A stretch of 64,000 bases of DNA from an uncultured Eubacteriales bacterium. GTDB lineage: Bacteria > Bacillota > Clostridia > Lachnospirales > Lachnospiraceae. Below, piece by piece: positions 41,371-49,928 of this stretch. Location: assembly GCA_900542465.1 (NCBI GenBank), contig UQNS01000001.1, positions 202,541 through 266,540 on the forward strand, read 5' to 3'. The stretch's first letter is position 1. Every line of letters starts with the position of its first letter. The notes beneath the pieces were generated by a model. It saw nothing but the letters and a program-made list of their open reading frames with translations. It had not been told where the DNA came from and did not search any database. Both the position numbers and the translations under genes were made by a program.

Positions 41371-42678
41371 ATGGCTTTAGGTGGCGGAACATTTGTAACA
41401 CAGAATAAAGTGCTTCCAGGGGCGTATATGAACTTTGTTTCAGCAGCTACTGCAACTGATTCATTATCAGACAGAGGTGTTGCGGCAATGGCGCTTGAGC
41501 TTGACTGGGGCAATTCTGAGGATATTTTTACAGTATCAAACACAGATTTTCATAAAAAATCATTAGAAATTTTTGGTTATAAATACGACCATGAAAAATT
41601 GAAAGGTTTGAGAGACCTTTTTAAGAATATAAAAACTCTCCATGCTTTTAGGCTGAACGGTACAGGTGTTAAAGCATCTAATACTTATGCGACTGCAAAG
41701 TATGCCGGCACAAGGGGTAATGACCTTAAAACGGTTATCAAAAAGGACGTAGATCAGCCGGATAAATTCATCGTATTAACTGTTTTAGACGGCGATGTGA
41801 TGGATAGACAGCTTGTAACGAGTGCAGCTGAGCTTGTATCAAACGATTATGTAGACTTTAAAAAAGATGCTCAGTTAACGGTAGCGGCTGGCGTGCCATT
41901 AACAACTGGAAGCAACGCCGGAGTAAGCATTAGTGATCATCAGAAGTTCTTGGAAAAGGCTGAATCTTACCAGTTTAACGCAATCGGCGCAGTATCTACC
42001 GATAGTGCAACTAAGGAGCTTTATATAAGTTACTGCAAGAGAATGAGAGATGAAATCGGGTCTAAGTTCCAAACGGTCGTTTATGATAAAGCTGCTGATT
42101 TTGAGGGAGTTATCAATCTTAAGAACAGAGTAACTGACAGCGGTCTCAGTGAGGCTTCTCTTGTGTACTGGGTAACAGGTATTACCGCAGGTTGTGCAGT
42201 TAACAAGTCTAATCTAAACAAGATATATGATGGCGAGTTTTCAGTTGATGTGAATTATACACAGGATCAGCTAGCAACAGCTATTAAATCCGGAGAATTC
42301 ATTCTCCACAGGGTTGGAGCTGATGTAAGGGTTCTTGAAGATATCAACTCACTTGTAAGCACTACAGAGGCTAAGGGCGAAGTGTTCAAGGATAATCAGA
42401 CAATCAGAGTTATTGATCAGATCGCAAATGATATTGCGGTTTTATTCAATACTAAATACCTTGGCGTGATTCCAAACGATGCTGCCGGCAGGGTCAGCTT
42501 GTGGACAGATGTAGTTAAGCATCATGCAGCGCTTCAGGATATCAGAGCAATTGAAAACTTCAAAGACGAAGATGTGAAGATCTCTGAAGGCGGAGATAAA
42601 AAGACAGTTGTTATTACAGATGCAATCACAGTTGTTAACTCAATGAGTAAGCTTTATATGACTGTGACAGTGGCTTGA
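41371..42678 (+). CDS. Contractile tail sheath protein (XkdK-like)
   Basis: 435 residues: GGGTFVTQNKVLPGAYMNFVSAATATDSLSDRGVAAMALELDWG at the start, LVYWVTGITAGCAVNKSNLNKIYDGEF and the C-terminal EIFVLHRVGADVRVLEDINSLVSTTEAKGEVF region are diagnostic of XkdK/PBSX sheath. It polymerises around the tube and contracts on infection. This places the phage among contractile-tailed phages. Confidence 0.95.
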   Translation: MALGGGTFVTQNKVLPGAYMNFVSAATATDSLSDRGVAAMALELDWGNSEDIFTVSNTDFHKKSLEIFGYKYDHEKLKGLRDLFKNIKTLHAFRLNGTGVKASNTYATAKYAGTRGNDLKTVIKKDVDQPDKFIVLTVLDGDVMDRQLVTSAAELVSNDYVDFKKDAQLTVAAGVPLTTGSNAGVSISDHQKFLEKAESYQFNAIGAVSTDSATKELYISYCKRMRDEIGSKFQTVVYDKAADFEGVINLKNRVTDSGLSEASLVYWVTGITAGCAVNKSNLNKIYDGEFSVDVNYTQDQLATAIKSGEFILHRVGADVRVLEDINSLVSTTEAKGEVFKDNQTIRVIDQIANDIAVLFNTKYLGVIPNDAAGRVSLWTDVVKHHAALQDIRAIENFKDEDVKISEGGDKKTVVITDAITVVNSMSKLYMTVTVA

Positions 42679-42696
42679 TAGAGAGGGGGTATATAA

Positions 42697-43170
42697 ATGT
42701 CTAACGTAACAATGCTTTCAAAGGATACGGTATCTGCAAAGCTTGCTGAGTGCTTTATAACAATTGGCAAGAACAGATATAACTTTATGCAGGCTATTAA
42801 GCTGGAAGCGAAGTTTGAAAGAACAAAAACGCAGGTGCCAATCTTAGGCAAGACCGGATCAGGTAATAAGTCCACAGGTTGGAAAGGGACTGGTTCTGCT
42901 ACATTCCATTACAATACATCAATCTTTAGAGATATGATGCTCAAGTACAAAGATACTGGAGAAGATTTGTATTTTGAAATTCAGGTAACAAACGAGGATC
43001 CTACATCAGATGTAGGCAAGCAGACAGTTGTTTTGGTTGGGTGTAATATTGATGGCGGAATTTTAACTAAATTCGATGCAGACGGCGAATATCTGGATGA
43101 GGATATGGACTTCACATTTGAAGACTTCAAAATGCCAAACCGCTTTTCTGGTTTACCAGGAATGCAGTAA
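42697..43170 (+). CDS. Tail tube protein (XkdM-like)
   Basis: 157 residues: LAECFITIGKNRYNFMQAIKLEAKFERTKTQVPILGKTGSGNKSTGWKGTGSATFHYNTSIFRDMML, with the conserved FEDFKMPNRFSGLPGMQ end. Forms the inner tube beneath the sheath. AGGGGG precedes the ATG. A terminator-like hairpin follows (43193-43225). Confidence 0.93.
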   Translation: MSNVTMLSKDTVSAKLAECFITIGKNRYNFMQAIKLEAKFERTKTQVPILGKTGSGNKSTGWKGTGSATFHYNTSIFRDMMLKYKDTGEDLYFEIQVTNEDPTSDVGKQTVVLVGCNIDGGILTKFDADGEYLDEDMDFTFEDFKMPNRFSGLPGMQ

Positions 43171-43192
43171 TTATATTTTGATTAGTAGATTA

Positions 43193-43225
43193 AAGAGGTG
43201 CTCGAAAAAAGCATCTCTTTTTGTT
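43193..43225 (+). terminator. Terminator-like hairpin after the tube gene
   Basis: AGAGGTGCT, loop CGAAAAA, AGCATCTCTTTTTG. Probably partial, balancing abundant tube and sheath against downstream proteins. Confidence 0.6.
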
Positions 43226-43245
43226 TATAAGAAAGGAATTAATAA

Positions 43246-43677
43246 ATGTCAAATTTTAGCAGATTCATGAAATCCAATAAAATTCAGAAAGAAAACACGA
43301 CATATGCAGCCACTAAATCTCTTGTAGATGAAGAGGGGAAGCCATTACTTTGGACTATTAGACCTTTATCATCTAAAGATAATGAAGAGATCAGAGAGGC
43401 TTGTACAATGGATGTTCCAATTACAGGAAAGCCTGGAATGTTCAGACCTAAGCTTAACAGTTCTAAATACCTTGCAAAGATGATTTGTGCATCAGTTGTA
43501 GAACCGGACCTTTACGATAGCGAGCTCCAGGATAGTTATGGCGTAATGAAACCAGAAGACCTAATACTTGAAATGGTTAACGACCCAGGGGAATACGCTG
43601 AGTTTGGTGCTTTTATTCAGAAGTTTAATGGTTTTACTGAGTCACTAGAGGAAAAGGTAGATGAAGCAAAAAACTAA
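43246..43677 (+). CDS. Tail assembly chaperone, short form (XkdN-like)
   Basis: 143 residues: LVDEEGKPLLWTIRPLSSKDNEEIREACTMDVPITGKPGMFRPKLNSSKYLAKMICASVVEPDLYDSELQDSYGVMKPEDLILEMVNDPGEYAEFGAF. Occupies the position of lambda gpG between tube and tape measure. Its last codons GCA AAA AAC TAA carry a perfect slippery heptamer, so a longer frameshift product is expected. Confidence 0.9.
   Translation: MSNFSRFMKSNKIQKENTTYAATKSLVDEEGKPLLWTIRPLSSKDNEEIREACTMDVPITGKPGMFRPKLNSSKYLAKMICASVVEPDLYDSELQDSYGVMKPEDLILEMVNDPGEYAEFGAFIQKFNGFTESLEEKVDEAKN
43668..43674 (+). promoter_or_regulatory. -1 ribosomal frameshift site AAAAAAC
   Basis: Zero-frame reading is A AAA AAC TAA, the exact X XXY YYZ pattern, one codon before the stop. 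Slippage moves into a 58-codon open frame. No strong stem immediately downstream was identified by eye. Confidence 0.85.
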
Positions 43678-43850
43678 TAGAAGAGGGCGATGCTGAGGCT
43701 AATTTTGCACATTTTGCACTGCAAAAGCTTCATATATTGCCCTCTGTTTTTTGCAACATGGACAGTCAGGAAAAGGCATTTGTTATAGCTTCGATTAAAG
43801 CAAGAGTTGAAGCAGAACAAAAAGAAATGAAGAAGATCAAGAAAAAATAA
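43674..43850 (+). CDS. Tail assembly chaperone, frameshift extension (gpT-like)
   Basis: Reading in the -1 frame from the heptamer gives LIEEGDAEANFAHFALQKLH, then ILPSVFCNMDSQEKAFVIAS, then a basic helix to TAA 43848-43850. The pattern (Leu-Pro-x-x-F then D-x-x-E-x-A-F) is that of the T half of G-GT chaperones. The long form would be about 201 residues. It has no own start with a ribosome-binding site. Confidence 0.82.
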   Translation, partial: LIEEGDAEANFAHFALQKLHILPSVFCNMDSQEKAFVIASIKARVEAEQKEMKKIKKK

Positions 43851-43882
43851 TTATATCTACTTTTAGAAGAAAGGAGGTATAG

Positions 43883-46027
43883 ATGGCTAGTATACAGACT
43901 GCCATACAGATAACGGACAGAGTATCAGCACCAATGTACAACATAATAGGTGCTTTGGATAATGTTATTCGTGCATATGATTCAGTCCAGTCTGAATTTG
44001 CTGAAGGCTTGGACACTTCAAAGATACAGCAGGCCAGACAACAGATAGATGCGGCAGCACAGCAAATGACTAAGATAGCGAGTGAAACAAATACAGCGGC
44101 TAATAGTCAAAATAATTACAATGCCTCTGTTTCAAGAGGCCATTCGGCAATGGACGGACTTGTTAGAAAAGCCATTGCTTTAGCAGGGACGTATGCATCT
44201 ATCCAAGGGGCCAAAAAGGTATTAGAGATATCAGATGGTTTTGTTCAGACGAGGGCAAGAATTGATTTGATGAATGACCACATGCAGTCCACGGATGACC
44301 TCATGAACAGAATCTATAAATCAGCTCAGAATGCTAGAGGATCATTTGGCGATATGGCTGCAGTTGTTGCCAAGTTCGGTAATAATGCAAGGGATGCTTT
44401 TAGTTCTTCTGCAGAAGTTGTTGACTTTGCAAACTTGGTTCAGAAACAGATGACAATAGCAGGAGCGTCTGGAGCAGAGGCTTCTAATGCAATGCTTCAG
44501 TTATCTCAGGCATTAGGGTCAGGAGTTCTTAGAGGCGATGAGCTAAGGTCAATATTTGAACAAGCACCCAATCTGATTCAAAACATAGCGGATTATTTAA
44601 ATGTTCCGATTGGCAAGATTAGGGACATGGCCGAAGAAGGTGAATTGACGGCTGATGTTGTTAAAAACGCCGTGTTTGCAAGTGCGGATTCAATTAATGA
44701 GAAATTTAATCAAATGCCAATGACATGGGGGCAAGTTTGGACTCAAATGCAAAACTATGCTCTTATGGCTTTTCAACCTATCTTAATGAAGATTAATGAG
44801 ATTGCTAACAGTCCGCAGTTTCAAACTTTTATAGCTGGCGTTCAATCTGCTATAGGTACGCTTGTTAATTGGATAATGACGCTTTTTGATGTCATAGGAC
44901 AGTTTGGGAGTTTTTTAGCAGCTAATTGGGAATATATTTTGCCGGTTATAGGTGCAGTTATAGCCGCGATAGTAGCATATAACACTGTAAAGCTTATATC
45001 AAACGCAATAACAGCCACTAGTACATTTTTAGAATCTGTGCATGCTGCGGCTAAAGATTTAGCGGCTGGAAAAACTTTTGCAGCTACAGCGGCACAGTAT
45101 GGTTATAATGCGGCTCTCATGGCTTGCCCGACAACATGGCTTGTTTTATCAATCATGCTGATCGTTGCAGCCATTTTTATTTTGTGTCAATGGTTTGCCA
45201 AATCGGCCGGGGTTGCAAATTCCGCTTTTGGCGTAATGGCTGGAGGTATCAATGTTGTAATTCAACTCTTTAAAAACCTTGGTCTTTCTGTTGCAAATAT
45301 TGGTATAGCGATAGGATTATCAATAGCAGCGGTTGCTCATAACATGATGACAGCTTTTCATAATGCTATTGCAAGCATTCAGTCATGGTTCTATAACTTG
45401 TTATCTACAGCAATTACTGTAGTTGTCAAGATATGTGAAGCTTTAAACAAGTTGCCATTTGTTAAGTTTGATTATTCAGGTATATCAAATGCGGCAAGTG
45501 ACTACGCAAGCAAAGCAGCGGCTGCACAGGCTGGTAAGGGTGAATATAAAGATATAGCAGCTGAATTTACTAAAGGTATGAACACTTTTGACACTTTTCA
45601 AGGTGATTGGGCAGGTGATGCCTTTAGATCAGGTGCGGCTTGGGGTGATGGGGTAATGGATAAACTTCACGGTATGATTGGAGGTGTTATGCCTAGCATG
45701 CCATCAGCTGAAGACTATGATTATCAAGCTTTGCAAAGAGATATCCCGGCAGCTCCTGAACTTGGCGATGGTGGTAAAAAGGCGAAAGAAATTGCTGATA
45801 ATACCGCTAAAACTGCTGATGCTTTAAGTATTACAAACGAAGATCTAAAGTACTTACGAGATCTTGCCGAGGCTGAATACGTCAACAAATTCACCACGGC
45901 AGAGATTAAGATTGAACAGCATAACAACAATAATATCAGTTCAGATTCAGATCTGGATGGTATTGTTGACGACTTGACAGCAAAGGTTTACAGCGCAATG
46001 GAAATGGCGGCAGAGGGGGTGTATTAA
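43883..46027 (+). CDS. Tape measure protein
   Basis: 714 residues. N-terminal coiled coil; tape-measure domain around residues 130-290 (GSFGDMAAVVAKFGNNARDAFSSSAEVVDFANLVQKQM; GSGVLRGDELRSIFEQAPNLIQNIADYLN; TWGQVWTQMQ); four or more hydrophobic helices from about 315 to 500. Sets tail length. GGAGG before ATG. Confidence 0.93.
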   Translation: MASIQTAIQITDRVSAPMYNIIGALDNVIRAYDSVQSEFAEGLDTSKIQQARQQIDAAAQQMTKIASETNTAANSQNNYNASVSRGHSAMDGLVRKAIALAGTYASIQGAKKVLEISDGFVQTRARIDLMNDHMQSTDDLMNRIYKSAQNARGSFGDMAAVVAKFGNNARDAFSSSAEVVDFANLVQKQMTIAGASGAEASNAMLQLSQALGSGVLRGDELRSIFEQAPNLIQNIADYLNVPIGKIRDMAEEGELTADVVKNAVFASADSINEKFNQMPMTWGQVWTQMQNYALMAFQPILMKINEIANSPQFQTFIAGVQSAIGTLVNWIMTLFDVIGQFGSFLAANWEYILPVIGAVIAAIVAYNTVKLISNAITATSTFLESVHAAAKDLAAGKTFAATAAQYGYNAALMACPTTWLVLSIMLIVAAIFILCQWFAKSAGVANSAFGVMAGGINVVIQLFKNLGLSVANIGIAIGLSIAAVAHNMMTAFHNAIASIQSWFYNLLSTAITVVVKICEALNKLPFVKFDYSGISNAASDYASKAAAAQAGKGEYKDIAAEFTKGMNTFDTFQGDWAGDAFRSGAAWGDGVMDKLHGMIGGVMPSMPSAEDYDYQALQRDIPAAPELGDGGKKAKEIADNTAKTADALSITNEDLKYLRDLAEAEYVNKFTTAEIKIEQHNNNNISSDSDLDGIVDDLTAKVYSAMEMAAEGVY

Positions 46028-46702
46028 GTGTCATATAACTTTTATTTAGATAAAATGCTCTGCCCTGTAGCACCTTCAAAGTTGCAGATCAAGATCAAAA
46101 ACAACAACAAAACCATAAGCCTTATAAACGAAGGTGAGGCTAATATTCTAAAAAAAGCAGGCTTAACTGAAATCAGTTTTGACCTGCTTTTGCCAAATGT
46201 TAGATACCCATTTGCGAAGTATAAGAATGGCTTTAAAAGAGCCGATTATTTTCTTGAATATATTGAGAAATTAAAGGTTAATAAAAAGCCATTTCAATTC
46301 ATAGTGACAAGAGAGCTGCCAGATAAAAAGCGCTTATTTAATACAAACTTATCCGTATCGCTTGAAGAATATCAGATCTCTGAAGAGGCTAGTGCGGGTT
46401 TTGATGTAACTGTTTCCATTAAGTTGAAGCAGTATAGATCCTTTGGAACTAAAACCTGTACGATCAAGTTTGCAGATAGCAAACCTAGGCTTAACATTCA
46501 AAACAACAGGCCCGCTAGTAATCCGCCACAGCCTCAGGGCAATGGTAGAACATATACTGTTGTTTCCGGAGATTGTTTGTGGAATATAGCTAAGAGGTTT
46601 TATGGCGATGGGTCGAGATATCCGGATATATTTAACGCTAATCGGGATCAGATAAGTAATCCTAACTTAATTTATCCCGGTCAAGTATTTGTGATTCCAT
46701 AA
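46028..46702 (+). CDS. LysM-containing tail protein (XkdP-like)
   Basis: 224 residues, GTG start one base after the tape-measure stop. Baseplate-hub adaptor domain (FDLLLPNVRYPFAKYKNGFKRADYFLEYIEKLKV, VTRELPDKKRLFNTNLSVSLEEYQI) followed by a C-terminal LysM (YTVVSGDCLWNIAKRFYGDGSRYPDIFNANRD, residues about 175-222) that can bind peptidoglycan. Confidence 0.9.
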   Translation: MSYNFYLDKMLCPVAPSKLQIKIKNNNKTISLINEGEANILKKAGLTEISFDLLLPNVRYPFAKYKNGFKRADYFLEYIEKLKVNKKPFQFIVTRELPDKKRLFNTNLSVSLEEYQISEEASAGFDVTVSIKLKQYRSFGTKTCTIKFADSKPRLNIQNNRPASNPPQPQGNGRTYTVVSGDCLWNIAKRFYGDGSRYPDIFNANRDQISNPNLIYPGQVFVIP

Positions 46703-46713
46703 GGGGGGCGTAG

Positions 46714-47673
46714 ATGGATATAGAATTAATAATCAAGAATGATAATACTGTCTATGCTCTTGCACCGGAAGATGGTATTACATGGACAACGGAGCGGAAA
46801 GGTGCTCCGGGATCTCTAAAGTTCAAAATATTTCAGGATGATAAACTTGCCATAACTGAGGGTGATGCGGTCAGGTTAAAGGTGGATAATAAGCCGGTTT
46901 TTTATGGGTTTGTTTTCGCTCTAAAAAGAGATAAGGACAAACGAATAGATGTAACTGCTTATGATCAACTGAGATATCTGAAGAATAAAGATACATATGT
47001 CTTTAATGATAAAAAAGCGTCTGAGATCGTTCGTATGATTGCTGATGATTTTAAAATGCAAACAGGAAATATTGAGGATACTGAGTACAGGATAGCGTCG
47101 AGGGTTGAGGAGAACACAAGCCTTTTCGATATGATCCAAAACGCTCTTGACATTACATTACAGAACATCAGATATATGTACGTTTTATATGATGATTTTG
47201 GAAAGCTTACCCTTAAGGGATTAGATAATATGCGGCTTGATGTGCTTATAGATGAGGAGACTGGACAGAATTACGACTACAAGTCTTCTATTGACTCCAA
47301 TACTTATAACAGAGTCAAGCTTACTTATGATAATGACAAGACGAAAACCAGAGATGTATATATTGCTCAAGATTCGGGGAATATGAATCGATGGGGCGTC
47401 TTGCAATATTTTGAAAAAATGCAAAAGGGAGAGAATGGGCAGTCGAAGGCCGACGCATTGCTGAAACTTTATAACAAAAAGACGAGAAACTTATCGATCA
47501 AAGAGAACTTTGGAGATACAAGAGTCAGGGCAGGGTCTATGGTAGTTGTAAATATGAATTTAGGTGATATTCAGTTAAAAAATCTTATGCTTGTGGAGAA
47601 GTGCAAACATGAATTTAAAAATAATCAACACACCATGGATATGACGCTTAGAGGAGGGGAGTTTATTGCGTGA
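46714..47673 (+). CDS. Baseplate hub protein (XkdQ-like)
   Basis: 319 residues: ITWTTERKGAPGSLKFKIFQDDKLAITEGDAVRLKVDNKPVFYGFVFALKRDKD, YDQLRYLKNKDTYVF, NTYNRVKLTYDNDKT. Resembles gp27/gpD-type hubs. Stop overlaps the next gene by 8 nt. Confidence 0.9.
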   Translation: MDIELIIKNDNTVYALAPEDGITWTTERKGAPGSLKFKIFQDDKLAITEGDAVRLKVDNKPVFYGFVFALKRDKDKRIDVTAYDQLRYLKNKDTYVFNDKKASEIVRMIADDFKMQTGNIEDTEYRIASRVEENTSLFDMIQNALDITLQNIRYMYVLYDDFGKLTLKGLDNMRLDVLIDEETGQNYDYKSSIDSNTYNRVKLTYDNDKTKTRDVYIAQDSGNMNRWGVLQYFEKMQKGENGQSKADALLKLYNKKTRNLSIKENFGDTRVRAGSMVVVNMNLGDIQLKNLMLVEKCKHEFKNNQHTMDMTLRGGEFIA

Positions 47674-47953
47674 TGCAACAGATTTATTAAGAGCAATAAA
47701 AAGAGCAGCAATGGACGCCGTAGAGGCTAGCCAGCTATCAGATTTTTGCTTCGGTAAAGTGACGAATGAAAAACCTTTAAAAATTCTTGTAGAGCAGAAG
47801 ATGACACTTGAAAAGCCACAGTTAGTATTGTGTGCAAGTGTAGCCGATTATAAGGATAAGAAAAACGCACTTAAAAAAGATGAGGAAGTTGTTCTTATAA
47901 AACAAAGAGGTGGCCAGAGATATTTAGTTGTAGATAGGGTGGTGAGCGCATGA
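47666..47953 (+). CDS. DUF2577-like baseplate protein (XkdR-like)
   Basis: 95 residues, TTG start with GGAGGGGAG upstream. LLRAIKRAAMDAVEASQLSDFCFGKVTNEKPLKILVEQKMTLEKPQLVL and the C-terminal GGQRYLVVDRVV match XkdR/DUF2577, a small gp5 OB-like spike adaptor. Overlaps the next gene by 4 nt. Confidence 0.87.
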   Translation: MRDATDLLRAIKRAAMDAVEASQLSDFCFGKVTNEKPLKILVEQKMTLEKPQLVLCASVADYKDKKNALKKDEEVVLIKQRGGQRYLVVDRVVSA

Positions 47954-48354
47954 TACCATCAGGGAATAAAGTTTTTACGGAAGATTTAAAAGCCGAGATA
48001 ATCCCAAGTAAAAACTATAAAATGGATTTAAACAATCAGTTTATAAACGGCTATTGTGATTGTTTAGAGGCTGTGAAGCAGGCTGTTTATAAGATACTAA
48101 ATACAGAAAGATATCAATATATTATATATTCCTGGAACTATGGAGTGGAGTTCGCGGACCTTTTTGGCGAACCGGTTGACTTCGTATGCCCGGAAATAGA
48201 GAGAAGAATCACAGAAGCCCTCCAGCAAGATGATAGGGTATTATCTGTTGATTCTTTTCTTTTTGATGTTAGTAAGAAACACACTGTAAAGGTAAGTTTT
48301 ACAGTGAAAACGATTTTTGGCGATCTCAATATAGAAAAGGAGGTGAGCTATTAA
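47950..48354 (+). CDS. DUF2634-like baseplate wedge protein (XkdS-like)
   Basis: 134 residues: INGYCDCLEAVKQAVYKILNTERYQYIIYSWNYGVEFADLFGEPVDFVCPEIERRITEALQQDDRVLSVDSF, a gp25/XkdS-type baseplate component. Ends one base before the next TTG start. Confidence 0.88.
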   Translation: MIPSGNKVFTEDLKAEIIPSKNYKMDLNNQFINGYCDCLEAVKQAVYKILNTERYQYIIYSWNYGVEFADLFGEPVDFVCPEIERRITEALQQDDRVLSVDSFLFDVSKKHTVKVSFTVKTIFGDLNIEKEVSY

Positions 48355-48355
48355 A

Positions 48356-49420
48356 TTGTATGAAAAAGTAACTTTTGAATCCTTGCTTGAAAGAATGTTA
48401 AGCAGAGTACCGGATACATTAGATAAAAGAGAGGGTTCGATTATTTATGACGCTATCGCTCCGGCTGCGGTAGAGCTGCAAATTTTATATATAGAATTGG
48501 ATAATATTATGAATGAGTCTTTTGCGGATACGGCAAGCAGGGAATTCTTAATTAAAAGAGCTGCTGAACGAGGGCTTACGATAGAACCGGCAACGGCTGC
48601 AATCTTAAAAGCAGTATCAGTTCCAAGCTCGTTAGATATCCCCATCGGGTCCAGATACTCGTTGAATGAACTAAATTACATTGTCACAGAAAAGATTAAA
48701 GAGGGTGAGTATAAGGTCAAATGCGAGACTAAAGGTCTGATAGGTAATAAATATTTCGGGGATATGATCCCGATCGATTATATATCCGGATTGGAATCTA
48801 TTAAACTTACCGAATTGCTTATTCCGGGAGAGGATGAGGAGGATACGGAAGTACTAAGAAAGAGGTACTTTGAAAGCTTTGAAACTATTGCTTTTGGTGG
48901 CAATAGAAAAGACTACACACAAAAGACAAACGCCATAGCCGGTGTGGGTGCTACCAAGGTTACGCCAATCTGGCAAGGTGGTGGTACGGTCCTTCTGACT
49001 ATTGTGAATTCTGAGTTCAAAAAAGCCTCTAATGAACTGCTACAGCTTGTACAAAAAGAGATAGACCCGACCAAAGACGGGACCGGATCAGGTCTGGCAC
49101 CCATTGGTCATATAGTGACAGTAAGATCAGCTGAGGAGTTAACCATAAATGTTACAACAAATATAACATTTCAAGAGGGTTATTCCTTTAGTGGACAGCA
49201 ATCAGCTATTAATGCGGCTGTAGAGAATTATATGGCGGAAATAAGAAAGAGTTGGGCTGATGAGTCGACTTCCGTTGTCCGAATAAGTCAGATAGAAACC
49301 AGAATTTTAAACTTGGAGGGCGTAGTTGATATATCTGGGACAAAGATAAACGGGAACAGTTCAAATCTTGTTTTAGATCAATATAAAATCCCTGTCTTAG
49401 GGGGTGTTGTGAATGGTTAG
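48356..49420 (+). CDS. Baseplate J-like protein (XkdT-like)
   Basis: 354 residues, TTG start after AGGAGGTGAGC. TLDKREGSIIYDAIAPAAVELQILYIELDNIMNESFADTASREFLIKRAAERG and the J-domain RYFESFETIAFGGNRKDYTQKTNAIAGVGATKVTPIWQGGGTVLLTIV are diagnostic. Wedge component. Overlaps the next gene by 8 nt. Confidence 0.93.
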   Translation: MYEKVTFESLLERMLSRVPDTLDKREGSIIYDAIAPAAVELQILYIELDNIMNESFADTASREFLIKRAAERGLTIEPATAAILKAVSVPSSLDIPIGSRYSLNELNYIVTEKIKEGEYKVKCETKGLIGNKYFGDMIPIDYISGLESIKLTELLIPGEDEEDTEVLRKRYFESFETIAFGGNRKDYTQKTNAIAGVGATKVTPIWQGGGTVLLTIVNSEFKKASNELLQLVQKEIDPTKDGTGSGLAPIGHIVTVRSAEELTINVTTNITFQEGYSFSGQQSAINAAVENYMAEIRKSWADESTSVVRISQIETRILNLEGVVDISGTKINGNSSNLVLDQYKIPVLGGVVNG

Positions 49421-49928
49421 AGAGGTTGAGCTTATTAAATATCTGCCTGATTATGTGGCCGATTATCGCGAGATAAAAAGCATAACGATAGCAGAAGACC
49501 CAGAATTTAAATTAGTCTGGAATGAAGCCGATAACACTAGAAACAATCAATTCTTAGATACTTGTGATGAGGTTGGTCTATCCAGGTTTGAAAAGCTGTT
49601 AAGCCTTAAAAACGAAATAAAGTCAGTTGACATGCGAAAGGTAGTTGTCAGATCAAAACTGTTATTGCAGGACTTTGACCTGATTAGCTACCTTTCTTCG
49701 TTATATGGGTCTGAAAATTTTAGTGTACTGGTAAAGGGCTATAACTTATACATCAATCTTTTTACTAAGTTTGATGATATCAAGAAAGAGCTGGAGGCAA
49801 CTCTTAAAGAAATGGTTCCGGTGAACATGATTACAAATATCACATATGAAAAGGCTATGCTGGGCATTATCTACCAAGGCGGTATTATTTGCCAGGCTGA
49901 TGTATTTAGATTAAAGGAGGTGAAGTAA
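49413..49928 (+). CDS. DUF2313/YmfQ-like tail protein (XkdU-like)
   Basis: 171 residues: IKYLPDYVADYREIKSITIAEDPEFKLVWNEADNTRNNQFLDTCDEVGLSRFEKLLSL and a C-terminal VPVNMITNITYEKAMLGIIYQGGIICQADVF, matching XkdU. It joins baseplate and fibre. Abuts the fibre gene. Confidence 0.87.
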   Translation: MVREVELIKYLPDYVADYREIKSITIAEDPEFKLVWNEADNTRNNQFLDTCDEVGLSRFEKLLSLKNEIKSVDMRKVVVRSKLLLQDFDLISYLSSLYGSENFSVLVKGYNLYINLFTKFDDIKKELEATLKEMVPVNMITNITYEKAMLGIIYQGGIICQADVFRLKEVK

